Assembly (NCBI GenBank): GCA_038527375.1
Contig: JBCBFU010000012.1
Coordinates: 7,174-71,173, forward strand
Reading direction: 5' to 3'
Origin: Shimia_B sp038527375
GTDB taxonomy: Bacteria > Pseudomonadota > Alphaproteobacteria > Rhodobacterales > Rhodobacteraceae
Length of the DNA stretch: 64,000 bases
The position numbers were made by a program, and so were the translations under genes. The notes beneath the pieces are model-generated. The model ran no database searches. It saw only the letters and a program-made list of their open reading frames with translations, and was not told the origin of the DNA. Shown here piece by piece: positions 44,169-52,143 of the stretch. Each line of letters starts with the position of its first letter. Within the stretch, counting starts at the first letter, position 1.

Positions 44169-45109
44169 CACTGGCGCTGATTGCGGGGGCGGGGCCCATG
44201 GCCGCCCGCCTTGCGGCACAGCAGCCCGTGCGCCCGTTGGTTGCGGCCTTTGCCGGGTTCGCGCCGGAGGGGATCACCCCCGACCTGACGTTTCGACTGG
44301 AGCATCTGGGCAGCACGCTGGCCGACCTGCGCGCGCAAGGTGTGGACGAGGTCTGCATGATCGGGGCGGTGCGCCGCCCGGTGATCGACCCCGCCGAGAT
44401 CGACGCCGCCACTGTGCCGCTTGTCCCGCGCATCGCGCAAGCGCTCACTGCCGGGGACGATGCGGCGCTCAGGATCATGATCGAGATCCTCGAAGAGCAC
44501 GGCTTTGCCATCCGCGGCGCGCATGAGTTGGCCGGTGACATGTTGCCTGCGCCCGGCCTGTTGGCCGGAGACCTGACCGACACAGCCGAGGCTGACGCGG
44601 CCCGCGCGCAACAGGTGATGCAGGTGCTGGGTCCGCTCGATGTGGGCCAAGCCTGTGTCGTTGCTAGGGGTCAGGTCATCGCGATGGAGGCCATGCCCGG
44701 GACCGATTGGATGCTGCGGTCGCTGATCCTCGACGAGGCGGCTTTTGCCACAGTGCCTGGGCAAAGGGGGGCGCCGGTGGGTGACGCAGGCCTTTTCGGG
44801 GCCTTGGGCGATCCATTGGGCAGTGCCGCGGATTGGCTGACCGGTCCCGCAGGGGCGCAGAATGCCGAGGCACCACCGCTGCGCCGTGATCCGGCCACGG
44901 GCACGGGCGGGATTCTCTACAAGGCTCCCAAACCCGGGCAGGACTTGCGGGTCGACATGCCCACCATCGGCGCAGACACCATCGCCGCCGCGGCCTTGGC
45001 CGGGCTGGACGGTGTGGTCGTGCAGGCAGGCGCCGTAATGGTCGTGGACCCCGAGGCTTGCCGCCGCGCCGCGGCTGATGCGGGCCTGTTCCTGTGGGTG
45101 CGGGAATGA
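44165..45109 (+). CDS. lpxI: LpxI, UDP-2,3-diacylglucosamine pyrophosphatase (enlarged)
   Basis: 314 residues; the LpxI/DUF1009 family is usually about 270-285. It hydrolyses UDP-2,3-diacylglucosamine to lipid X and UMP, replacing LpxH in most alphaproteobacteria. N-terminal LIAGAGPMA, a central EAMPGTDWMLR and C-terminal YKAPKPGQDLRVDMPTIG are diagnostic. The extra length is an insertion of about 50 residues between MLRSLILDEA and GGILYKAPK, rich in Ala, Gly and Pro. It overlaps lpxA and lpxB by 4 bases each. Confidence 0.92.
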   Translation: MTLALIAGAGPMAARLAAQQPVRPLVAAFAGFAPEGITPDLTFRLEHLGSTLADLRAQGVDEVCMIGAVRRPVIDPAEIDAATVPLVPRIAQALTAGDDAALRIMIEILEEHGFAIRGAHELAGDMLPAPGLLAGDLTDTAEADAARAQQVMQVLGPLDVGQACVVARGQVIAMEAMPGTDWMLRSLILDEAAFATVPGQRGAPVGDAGLFGALGDPLGSAADWLTGPAGAQNAEAPPLRRDPATGTGGILYKAPKPGQDLRVDMPTIGADTIAAAALAGLDGVVVQAGAVMVVDPEACRRAAADAGLFLWVRE

Positions 45110-46275
45110 AGATATTCCTGACTGCGGGAGAGCCCTCTGGCGACACGCTGGGGGCGGCCCTGATCGACGGATTGCGGTCCGAGGTTCCGGATGTTGAGCT
45201 GCGCGGCGTCGCAGGCCCACGCATGCAGGCCGCCGGTATGGAGAGCCTTTTCCCGATGCGGGAGCTGTCCGTCATGGGCATTGCCGAGGTGCTGCCCAAG
45301 TATTTCCACCTCAAACGCCGCATCCGCGAGACGGCGCAGGCCGCGCTCGATTGGGGGGCCGACATTGTCGTCACCATCGACAGCCCGGACTTCTCGCTCC
45401 GTGTGCAACGCCTGATCCGCGAAGCGTGCCCGGATCAACACACCGTGCATTACGTGGCCCCAACCGTCTGGGCGTGGCGTCCCGAGCGGGCCGGAAAGAT
45501 GGCCAAGACCATCAATCACGTGCTGGCGCTGTTTCCGTTCGAGCCGCCGTATATGCAGGCCGCGGGGATGGCCTGCGACTTCGTGGGTCACCCGATCGCC
45601 ACATGGGACCCGGTCACCGCGACGGAGATTTCAGACTTGCGGGCAGAGGCCGGGTTGGGCGACGGGCCCCTTGCCGCCGTCCTCGCCGGATCGCGGGGGA
45701 GTGAGGTCAAACGCCTTCTCCCGATCTTTGCCGGGGCGCTCGGGCACAAACCCTTGCCCGAAGGCACGCGCCTGATCTTTCCCACGCTGCCGCACCTCGC
45801 CCCGGCGATCGCCCAGGCGACGCAGGCTCTGCCGTATCCCGTGACGATCCTTGATGGGGCGGGGCAAGACGCGGACCAAGCGGCGCGCGCGCGCCACGTG
45901 GCCATGGCCGCCAGCAATCTGGCGCTTGCGGCATCGGGGACGATTTCGCTGGAACTGGCCCATGCCGGAACCCCGATGGTCATCGCCTATGACATGGCGC
46001 CCCTGACCAAATGGGTGGTGAAGCGCAAGCTGATCACCGACACCGTGACGCTGGTCAATCTGGTGTCAGAGACGCGCGCAGTGCCCGAGTTCATCTTCGA
46101 GGATTGCACGCCTGACAAGATTGCCGCCGCGCTGGCGCAGCTTCACGGCGCGCGCGCCGCGCAGGAGGCCGCGATGGCGGTGACCATGGACAGGTTGGGG
46201 CAGGGTGGCCCGCCCCCGGGTCTGCGTGCAGCGCAAGCAATCCTCGCACAGGCGCAGTCGTCCGGAGTCGTTTAG
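45106..46275 (+). CDS. lpxB: LpxB, lipid A disaccharide synthase
   Basis: 389-residue GT19 glycosyltransferase joining UDP-diacylglucosamine and lipid X. N-terminal TAGEPSGDTLGAAL, central HYVAPTVWAWRPERA and the LLPIFAGA and SGTISLELAHAGTPMVIAY segments are typical. The ATG at 45106 overlaps the lpxI TGA. It ends the bamA-lpxB operon and overlaps the convergent GNAT gene by 4 bases. Confidence 0.96.
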   Translation: MKIFLTAGEPSGDTLGAALIDGLRSEVPDVELRGVAGPRMQAAGMESLFPMRELSVMGIAEVLPKYFHLKRRIRETAQAALDWGADIVVTIDSPDFSLRVQRLIREACPDQHTVHYVAPTVWAWRPERAGKMAKTINHVLALFPFEPPYMQAAGMACDFVGHPIATWDPVTATEISDLRAEAGLGDGPLAAVLAGSRGSEVKRLLPIFAGALGHKPLPEGTRLIFPTLPHLAPAIAQATQALPYPVTILDGAGQDADQAARARHVAMAASNLALAASGTISLELAHAGTPMVIAYDMAPLTKWVVKRKLITDTVTLVNLVSETRAVPEFIFEDCTPDKIAAALAQLHGARAAQEAAMAVTMDRLGQGGPPPGLRAAQAILAQAQSSGVV

Positions 46276-46799
46276 CCGCCGGGCGCGACCGGGTCCTCGG
46301 ACGCGCGTTGGAGGTAGGCCGTGTCGCACCATTTTGTCCCGTCCCAGTGGTCTTGCACGCCCCGGCGAACCTCGTGAAATCCCACCTTGTGCAGCACGTT
46401 TAGGGACGCCGTGTTTTCCGGCGTGACCTCCGCAGTCAAAATCGGCTGCGCCATCTCGCGGTGGAGGACCGGGATCAAAGTGGTCAACGCTTCGGCCATC
46501 AGGCCATGACCCCATCGGTCCCAGCGTAAGAAATAGCCCAGCTCTGGCGCTTTCCACAGCCCGGCCTTGCCAATCACATCGCCGTTTTCGACCAGAACGT
46601 ATTCGCAAACCTCATCCGGCGATCCAGCGAGCGTGCCCGCGACCCAGGCCTCGGTCTGGGCGAGATCGGTATAGGGCGCTTCCCAATACTCCATCGCCAC
46701 GGGATCAGAGAAAAAGGCATGGAGCGCGGGCGCGTCGCGCGACTGCAAGGGCCGTAGCACCAGCCGCGCGGTGGCTATGTCAGCGCGTGATCCAGCCAC
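46272..46799 (-). CDS. GNAT family N-acetyltransferase (RimJ/RimL-like)
   Basis: 175-residue acetyltransferase. TARLVLRPLQSRDA is the typical RimJ-like start, YFLRWDRWGHGLMAEAL holds the acetyl-CoA loop (about 100-115), and TPENTASLNVLHKVGF is the conserved helix. I place the start at GTG 46799, which overlaps the end of mnmA by 20 bases; no ATG fits the N-terminus. The substrate is unknown; relatives modify protein N-termini or antibiotics. Confidence 0.8.
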   Translation of the reverse strand: MAGSRADIATARLVLRPLQSRDAPALHAFFSDPVAMEYWEAPYTDLAQTEAWVAGTLAGSPDEVCEYVLVENGDVIGKAGLWKAPELGYFLRWDRWGHGLMAEALTTLIPVLHREMAQPILTAEVTPENTASLNVLHKVGFHEVRRGVQDHWDGTKWCDTAYLQRASEDPVAPGG

Positions 46800-47916
46800 C
46801 GCCCAGAACCCTGCCGCCCTCGGGCGCGTAGAACACCGCGGCCTGACCGGGGCTGACACCTTCCTCGGCCACGATCAGCTCGACCTCTGCGGTCCGGGGA
46901 CCGGTGGGGCGGATGATTGCGTCGCGCGGGGGACGGGTCGATCGGACTTTGACGCCCACGGTCCAAGCCTCCTGACTGTTAAAGGGCGCGTCGCCCAGCC
47001 AGTTCACCTCGGCCACCGGAACGCGGCGGGTCGCCAACATCTCCTTCGGGCCCACGATCACGCGGCGCGTGTCCACGTCGAGTTTGACCACGTAAAGCGG
47101 CTCCTCCAGCCCGCCGATCCCCAGACCCCGGCGTTGACCGATGGTGTAGTGGATGACGCCCCGATGGGTCCCCAGGACGCGCCCGTCCGCATGCACGATC
47201 TCGCCCGGGTCCGCCGCGCCGGGGCGCAGCTTTTCGATCACCGCCGCGTAGTCGCCATTGGGCACGAAACAGATGTCCTGGCTGTCGGGCTTGTCGGCCA
47301 CGGGCAGGCCATGCTTTGCCGCCAATGCGCGGGTTTCCGCCTTGGTGGACAGGTGTCCCAGCGGGAAGCGCAGATAGTCCAGCTGCTCGGACGTGGTCGA
47401 GAACAGGAAATAGGATTGATCGCGCACGGGGTCGGCGGCCATGTGCAATTCGGCGCCCGCAGGCCCCATCTTGCGTTGGATATAGTGGCCGGTGGCCATG
47501 CAATCAGCGTCCAGATCCTTGGCCGTGGCCAAGAGGTCCTTGAACTTGACCCGCTCGTTGCAGCGGATGCAGGGCACTGGCGTGGCCCCCGCGAGATAGC
47601 TGTCGGCAAATTCGTCGATCACGGCGTCTTTGAAAATGTTCTCATAATCAAGGACGTAGTGGGGAAATCCCATCTCCTCGGCGACGCGACGCGCATCGTG
47701 GATGTCCCGACCTGCGCAGCACGCGCCCTTCTTGGCCAAGGCCGCGCCATGATCATAGAGCTGCAGCGTCACACCCACCACGTCATAGCCTTCCGCAGCC
47801 AACTCTGCGGCCACGACGGAGCTGTCCACGCCACCCGACATCGCCACGACAACGCGGGTCTCGGACGGCGGCTTGGCAAAGCCCAGCGAGTTGAGTGGAG
47901 CGCGATCAAGCGCCAT
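46780..47916 (-). CDS. mnmA: tRNA 2-thiouridylase MnmA
   Basis: 378-residue enzyme that thiolates U34 of Lys, Glu and Gln tRNAs using sulphur relayed from a cysteine desulfurase. The PP-loop AMSGGVDSSVVA is near residue 26. The two catalytic cysteines lie in PVPCIRCNERVKF and DSQDICFVPNGDY. ATG 47916 is preferred over an upstream ATG at 47952, which lacks a ribosome binding site. The gene overlaps the GNAT start, so the two are probably co-transcribed. Confidence 0.95.
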   Translation of the reverse strand: MALDRAPLNSLGFAKPPSETRVVVAMSGGVDSSVVAAELAAEGYDVVGVTLQLYDHGAALAKKGACCAGRDIHDARRVAEEMGFPHYVLDYENIFKDAVIDEFADSYLAGATPVPCIRCNERVKFKDLLATAKDLDADCMATGHYIQRKMGPAGAELHMAADPVRDQSYFLFSTTSEQLDYLRFPLGHLSTKAETRALAAKHGLPVADKPDSQDICFVPNGDYAAVIEKLRPGAADPGEIVHADGRVLGTHRGVIHYTIGQRRGLGIGGLEEPLYVVKLDVDTRRVIVGPKEMLATRRVPVAEVNWLGDAPFNSQEAWTVGVKVRSTRPPRDAIIRPTGPRTAEVELIVAEEGVSPGQAAVFYAPEGGRVLGGGWITR

Positions 47917-48051
47917 GGCGATGTCCCCGGAAAAGCTTAGGAAAGAGCACACAATATATGAAAATCCTAATCACTCTCAAGGCCCCGTTTCATACCCCGT
48001 TAAACGCGATTGCCGCATGTTGATCCCTGAGATCACAGACGAGGGTGCGAC

Positions 48052-48330
48052 ATGTATTTGAAGAAAGTGGACGGGCCGCGATGTGTCACGTTGCCGGATG
48101 GTAGTGTGTTGTCGCGCGCCGACTTGCCGCCGGTGGACACGACGCGGTGGGTGGCCAGCCGCAAGGCGTTGGTGGTCAAGGGGATCGCCGCGGGGCTTTT
48201 GACCCGGGCCGAGGCTTGCGCGACCTATGATCTGTCGGAGGAAGAGCTGGACAGCTGGATGTCCGCCGTTTTGCGGCACGGGGAAAAGGCGCTCAAGACC
48301 ACGGCGCTGAAGCAATACAGACAACCCTAA
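48052..48330 (+). CDS. sciP: SciP, CtrA inhibitor (DUF1153)
   Basis: 92-residue helix-turn-helix protein. The core TLPDGSVLSRADLPP, TRWVASRKALVVKGI and GLLTRAEACATYDLSEEEL match SciP of Caulobacter, which binds DNA or CtrA and blocks CtrA-dependent transcription. GAGGGTGCG precedes the ATG. It lies 103 bases upstream of ctrA in the same direction, the Rhodobacterales arrangement. Confidence 0.93.
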   Translation: MYLKKVDGPRCVTLPDGSVLSRADLPPVDTTRWVASRKALVVKGIAAGLLTRAEACATYDLSEEELDSWMSAVLRHGEKALKTTALKQYRQP

Positions 48331-48368
48331 GTTGCATCATGGCGAATATGTGATAGAGTGTTGATGCG

Positions 48369-48384
48369 GTAACCCGTGATTAAC
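48369..48384 (+). promoter_or_regulatory. CtrA binding site upstream of ctrA
   Basis: GTAA-N7-TTAAC, one mismatch from the TTAA-N7-TTAAC CtrA consensus, followed by CAT. It lies 50 bases before the ctrA ATG in the sciP-ctrA gap. It suggests direct autoregulation, as known in Caulobacter. Confidence 0.6.
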
Positions 48385-48433
48385 CATTGGGCGTCAGAGT
48401 GAGGGTGAACACGAGATTTGGAGGGTTCATCCC

Positions 48434-49147
48434 ATGCGCGTCCTGTTGGTTGAAGACGATCCCACAACGGCAAAGAGCATCGAGCTGATGCTGGCTCATG
48501 CCAACCTCAACGTCTACACGACGAATATGGGGGAAGAGGGCATCGATCTGGCCAAGCTCTATGATTACGATCTCATCCTTCTTGACCTCGGGCTGCCGGA
48601 CATGACCGGCCATGACGTGCTGCGCCAGCTGCGCAACAGCCGGATCGAAACGCCCATCCTGATCCTGTCGGGCGAGGCAGATACAGACAGCAAGATCAAA
48701 GGCTTCGGGTCTGGCGCGGATGATTACCTCACCAAGCCATTCCACCGGGAAGAGCTGGTCGCCCGCATCCACGCCATCATCCGCCGTTCGAAAGGGCACG
48801 CGCAGTCCATCATCACGACGGGACGCGTGGCGGTGAACCTTGACGCCAAAACGGTCGAGGTCGACGGCAGCCCCGTGCATCTGACCGGCAAGGAATATCA
48901 GATGCTCGAGCTGTTGAGCCTGCGCAAAGGGACGACGCTCACCAAGGAGATGTTCCTCAACCATCTCTATGGCGGGATGGACGAACCCGAACTCAAGATC
49001 ATCGACGTTTTCATCTGCAAGTTGCGCAAGAAGCTGTCGACCGCGACCAATGGCGAAAACCACATCGAAACGGTCTGGGGCCGGGGTTACGTCCTGCGCG
49101 ATCCCGCACCCATTGAGGCCAGCCCCAAGATCGCCATCGGAGCGTGA
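48434..49147 (+). CDS. ctrA: CtrA, cell cycle response regulator
   Basis: 237-residue OmpR-type response regulator. The receiver (1-115) has the acidic pocket EDDP, phospho-acceptor D51 (LILLDLGLPD) and K near 104 (YLTKPF). The C-terminal winged helix (about 130-225) has HLTGKEYQMLELL, KIIDVFICKLRKKL and VWGRGYVLRDP, nearly identical to Caulobacter CtrA. In Rhodobacterales CtrA mainly controls flagella, gene transfer agents and related functions. The Shine-Dalgarno is TGGAGGG. Confidence 0.97.
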   Translation: MRVLLVEDDPTTAKSIELMLAHANLNVYTTNMGEEGIDLAKLYDYDLILLDLGLPDMTGHDVLRQLRNSRIETPILILSGEADTDSKIKGFGSGADDYLTKPFHREELVARIHAIIRRSKGHAQSIITTGRVAVNLDAKTVEVDGSPVHLTGKEYQMLELLSLRKGTTLTKEMFLNHLYGGMDEPELKIIDVFICKLRKKLSTATNGENHIETVWGRGYVLRDPAPIEASPKIAIGA

Positions 49148-49651
49148 GCAGACCTTTTGAAGTCTTTGGCTGCGTGGCAAGGATCCCGCGGCGTTTGACC
49201 TTATGCGGAAGTCGGCCTTTGGCGCTTTGGTCAAAAGGATGCCCGGCATTGCGGGCTTGGTCTTGCTTCGCGTTTGGGCATGTTTTGGACATCGTCAGTT
49301 TGCGGCCCGACGTGCGCGTGGTCGCCGGGTAAGCGTGCGGGCGTCCGACGGGAAAAAAGCCTAAGACGCGGTTTTAGTGTAGGAGCCTTGCAGCCTTTTC
49401 GGTCTTTGCACCTTTAACGCACCCCTGTGGTGGTGATGCGTCGGTCTGATGCGGCCTACGATGCGTTTTGCGTCAGGCTGTCCCGCTGATGCCAGCACGC
49501 CACCCGGTCTGAGGATGCTCATACCCGATCCCACTCTGAATCGAGGTTCTGAACATGCGCCGCGTGGCGGGCGTTCCGTCATGCCTTGTCTGCCACTGGG
49601 GACCCTTGGCACCGTGCCCCAGATCGGCGCGGCCTGTGGCGCGGTCGGGTG
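49148..49651. other. Non-coding stretch after ctrA
   Basis: About 500 bases with no gene I can support; the open frames here are short, lack ribosome binding sites and resemble nothing I recognise. No clear terminator follows ctrA. The stretch runs into the 11-bp tandem repeat at 49652. Confidence 0.5.
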
Positions 49652-49831
49652 CCCGTCGTGATCCCGTCGTGATCCCGTCGTGATCCCGTCGNNNNNNNNN
49701 NNNNNNNNNNNNNNNNNNNNNNNNNNNNNNNNNNNNNNNNNNNNNNNNNNNNNNNNNNNNNNNNNNNNNNNNNNNNNNNNNNNNNNNNNNNCCCGTCGTG
49801 ATCCCGTCGTGATCCCGTCGTGATCCCGTCG
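49652..49831. repeat. 11-bp tandem repeat spanning an assembly gap
   Basis: The unit CCCGTCGTGAT is repeated head to tail: 40 bases (3.6 copies) on the left of the gap and 40 bases on the right, all identical, in both cases ending at CCCGTCG. The true number of copies is unknown because 49692-49791 is N. Each full unit contains one GATC and is close to one turn of DNA. The array lies between ctrA and ligA, about 100 bases upstream of ligA. Confidence 0.95.
49692..49791. other. Assembly gap (100 N)
   Basis: Exactly 100 unknown bases, the usual placeholder for a gap of unknown size. It falls inside the tandem repeat, which presumably broke a short-read assembly. Confidence 0.97.
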
Positions 49832-49935
49832 CGCACGGCTTCTGGACGTGCCCCACACCACGCCCTATCACTTGCGATGAAGGACGCGACCGTGCCGCAG
49901 GCCGCGTGGACCTCAATGGTGCAAAGGGGATTGCA

Positions 49936-52143
49936 ATGGCAGGAGGCGAAGCGCCTGCACCCAAGGTCACACAGACCTCTGCTCCCAAACAGGACGTGGA
50001 CACGCTGACCTCGGCCCAGGCAGCCGAAGAACTGGCGCGCCTTGCCGCGCTTTTGGGCCGCGCCAACACGGCCTATCACACCGATGATGCGCCTGAGATC
50101 CCGGATGCAGATTACGACGCGCTCAAACAGCGCAACCGCGCCATCGAGGCGCGCTTCCCAGAGCTCAAACGCGACGACAGCCCGTCCGAGCAGGTGGGCG
50201 CGCCGATCAACGCCGCCTTTGGCAAGGTCACCCACGCGGTGCGCATGATGTCGCTGGCCAACGCCTTTGACGCCACCGATATCGAGGATTTCGACGCCTC
50301 GGTGCGCAAATACCTCGGGGTGGCAGCCGACGCGCCCTTGCCGCTGACGATCGAGCCCAAGATCGACGGTCTGTCGCTGTCGATCCGCTATGAGAACGGA
50401 GTTCTGGTTCAGGCCGCCACCCGTGGGGACGGCGCCGTGGGCGAAGACGTCACCGCCAACGCGCGCACGATTACGGATATCCCAGAGCGTATCGAGGGCG
50501 CTCCCGATCTGCTGGAGGTTCGGGGCGAGGTCTACATGTCCCACGCCGATTTTGACGCTCTGAACGCCCGCCAGTCTGAGCAGGGGGGCAAGACCTTCGC
50601 CAACCCGCGCAACGCGGCGGCGGGGTCCTTGCGCCAATTGGACAGCACGGTCACGGCCGCGCGTCCGCTGCGCTTTTTTGCCTATGCATGGGGCGCGCTG
50701 TCCGCGCCATTGGCCGAAACGCAGGCGGGCGCCATCGCGCGGCTTGCGGATCTGGGCTTTTCCACCAACCCGCTGACCAAAACCGTGGACGGGACCGAGG
50801 CCGCGCTCGCGCATTACGCCCAGATCGAGCAGGATCGTGCGACGCTGGGCTATGATATCGACGGCGTGGTCTACAAGGTCGACGACCTCGCGCTGCAGGC
50901 CCGGCTGGGGTTCCGATCGACCACGCCACGCTGGGCCATCGCGCACAAATTCCCCGCTGAACTGGCGTGGACGCGGCTGGATGCCATCGACATTCAGGTG
51001 GGGCGCACGGGCGCGCTCAGCCCCGTGGCGCGGCTTGTGCCCGTGACGGTCGGTGGGGTGGTCGTGTCGAACGCCACGCTCCACAATCAGGATTACATCG
51101 AAGGCCGCGACAATCAGGGCAACCCCATCCGCGAAGGCCGCGACATTCGTCCGGGCGACTGGGTGCAGGTCTACCGCGCGGGCGACGTGATCCCCAAAAT
51201 TGCGGATGTGGATCTGTCCAAACGCCCCGATGACGCGGCGCCGTTCGTCTTTCCCGAAACCTGCCCCGAATGCGGGTCCGAGGCGATCCGCGAGCCGGGC
51301 GATGCAATCCACCGCTGTACGGGGGGCCTCATCTGCCCCGCGCAAGCGGTTGAAAAGCTGAAACATTTCGTGTCCCGCGGCGCGCTTGATATCGACGGGA
51401 TCGGGGCAAAACAGGTCGAGATGTTTTATGCCGACGACCAGCTGCCCATTCGGGAACCCGCCGATATCTTTACCCTCGCAGACCGGGACGCCGCGAACCT
51501 GACCAAGCTCGCCAATCGCGATGGGTATGGAGAGACGTCCGCCCGCAACCTCTTTGCCGCCATCGAGGACCGCCGCCAGATCGGATTTGCAAAACTGCTC
51601 TTTGGCCTGGGCATCCGCCACGTGGGCGAGGCCGCAGCCCGGCTGATCGCGCGGCATTACGGCGATTGGGATGCGATGGCCACGGCCATGGACACCGCCG
51701 CGCGCGAACCCGCGATGGCCACCGCCGGAACCGGGCGCGAGGCGCTGGCCGACAGCCCCGCCTGGCGCGACCTTCTGGATGTCGACGGGGTGGGGGCCGT
51801 CATGGCGAACTCGCTTGTGACGACCTTTGCCCAGCCCCGCGAACGCGCCTCCATCGACCGCCTGACCGAGCAATTGAAGATCGAGCCGGAGGCCGCGCCG
51901 CAAACCGACGGATCCCCGGTGGCAGGCAAGACCGTGGTCTTCACCGGGACACTGGAAAAGATGACGCGCGCCGAGGCCAAGGCGCGGGCGGAGGCTCTGG
52001 GCGCCAAGGTCTCAGGCTCCGTTTCCGCAAAGACCGATCTGTTGGTCGCCGGACCCGGCGCGGGGTCCAAGGCCAAGAAAGCCGCCGATCTGGGCATTGA
52101 AACGCTGGACGAAGACGGCTGGCTCGACCTGATCGGCGGATGA
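49936..52143 (+). CDS. ligA: NAD-dependent DNA ligase
   Basis: 735-residue replicative ligase that seals nicks using NAD+. Adenylation lysine K142 is in IEPKIDGLSLS. An N-terminal Ia domain, OB fold, four-cysteine zinc finger (CPECG... HRCTGGLICPAQ near 440-465), helix-hairpin-helix region and C-terminal BRCT domain (about 655-730, VFTGTLEKMTRAEAKARAE) are all present. ATG 49936 has AAAGGGGA upstream; a GTG at 49906 is less likely. The stop overlaps the recG start. Confidence 0.96.
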   Translation: MAGGEAPAPKVTQTSAPKQDVDTLTSAQAAEELARLAALLGRANTAYHTDDAPEIPDADYDALKQRNRAIEARFPELKRDDSPSEQVGAPINAAFGKVTHAVRMMSLANAFDATDIEDFDASVRKYLGVAADAPLPLTIEPKIDGLSLSIRYENGVLVQAATRGDGAVGEDVTANARTITDIPERIEGAPDLLEVRGEVYMSHADFDALNARQSEQGGKTFANPRNAAAGSLRQLDSTVTAARPLRFFAYAWGALSAPLAETQAGAIARLADLGFSTNPLTKTVDGTEAALAHYAQIEQDRATLGYDIDGVVYKVDDLALQARLGFRSTTPRWAIAHKFPAELAWTRLDAIDIQVGRTGALSPVARLVPVTVGGVVVSNATLHNQDYIEGRDNQGNPIREGRDIRPGDWVQVYRAGDVIPKIADVDLSKRPDDAAPFVFPETCPECGSEAIREPGDAIHRCTGGLICPAQAVEKLKHFVSRGALDIDGIGAKQVEMFYADDQLPIREPADIFTLADRDAANLTKLANRDGYGETSARNLFAAIEDRRQIGFAKLLFGLGIRHVGEAAARLIARHYGDWDAMATAMDTAAREPAMATAGTGREALADSPAWRDLLDVDGVGAVMANSLVTTFAQPRERASIDRLTEQLKIEPEAAPQTDGSPVAGKTVVFTGTLEKMTRAEAKARAEALGAKVSGSVSAKTDLLVAGPGAGSKAKKAADLGIETLDEDGWLDLIGG

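Noticed and set aside
49144..49332. 62-codon frame starting with GTG at the end of ctrA
   Set aside because: It overlaps the ctrA stop but has no hydrophobic or domain pattern I recognise and an atypical composition. Not enough evidence for a gene.
49652..49831. CRISPR array
   Set aside because: The 11-bp units are directly adjacent with no spacers, and there are no cas genes in the window.
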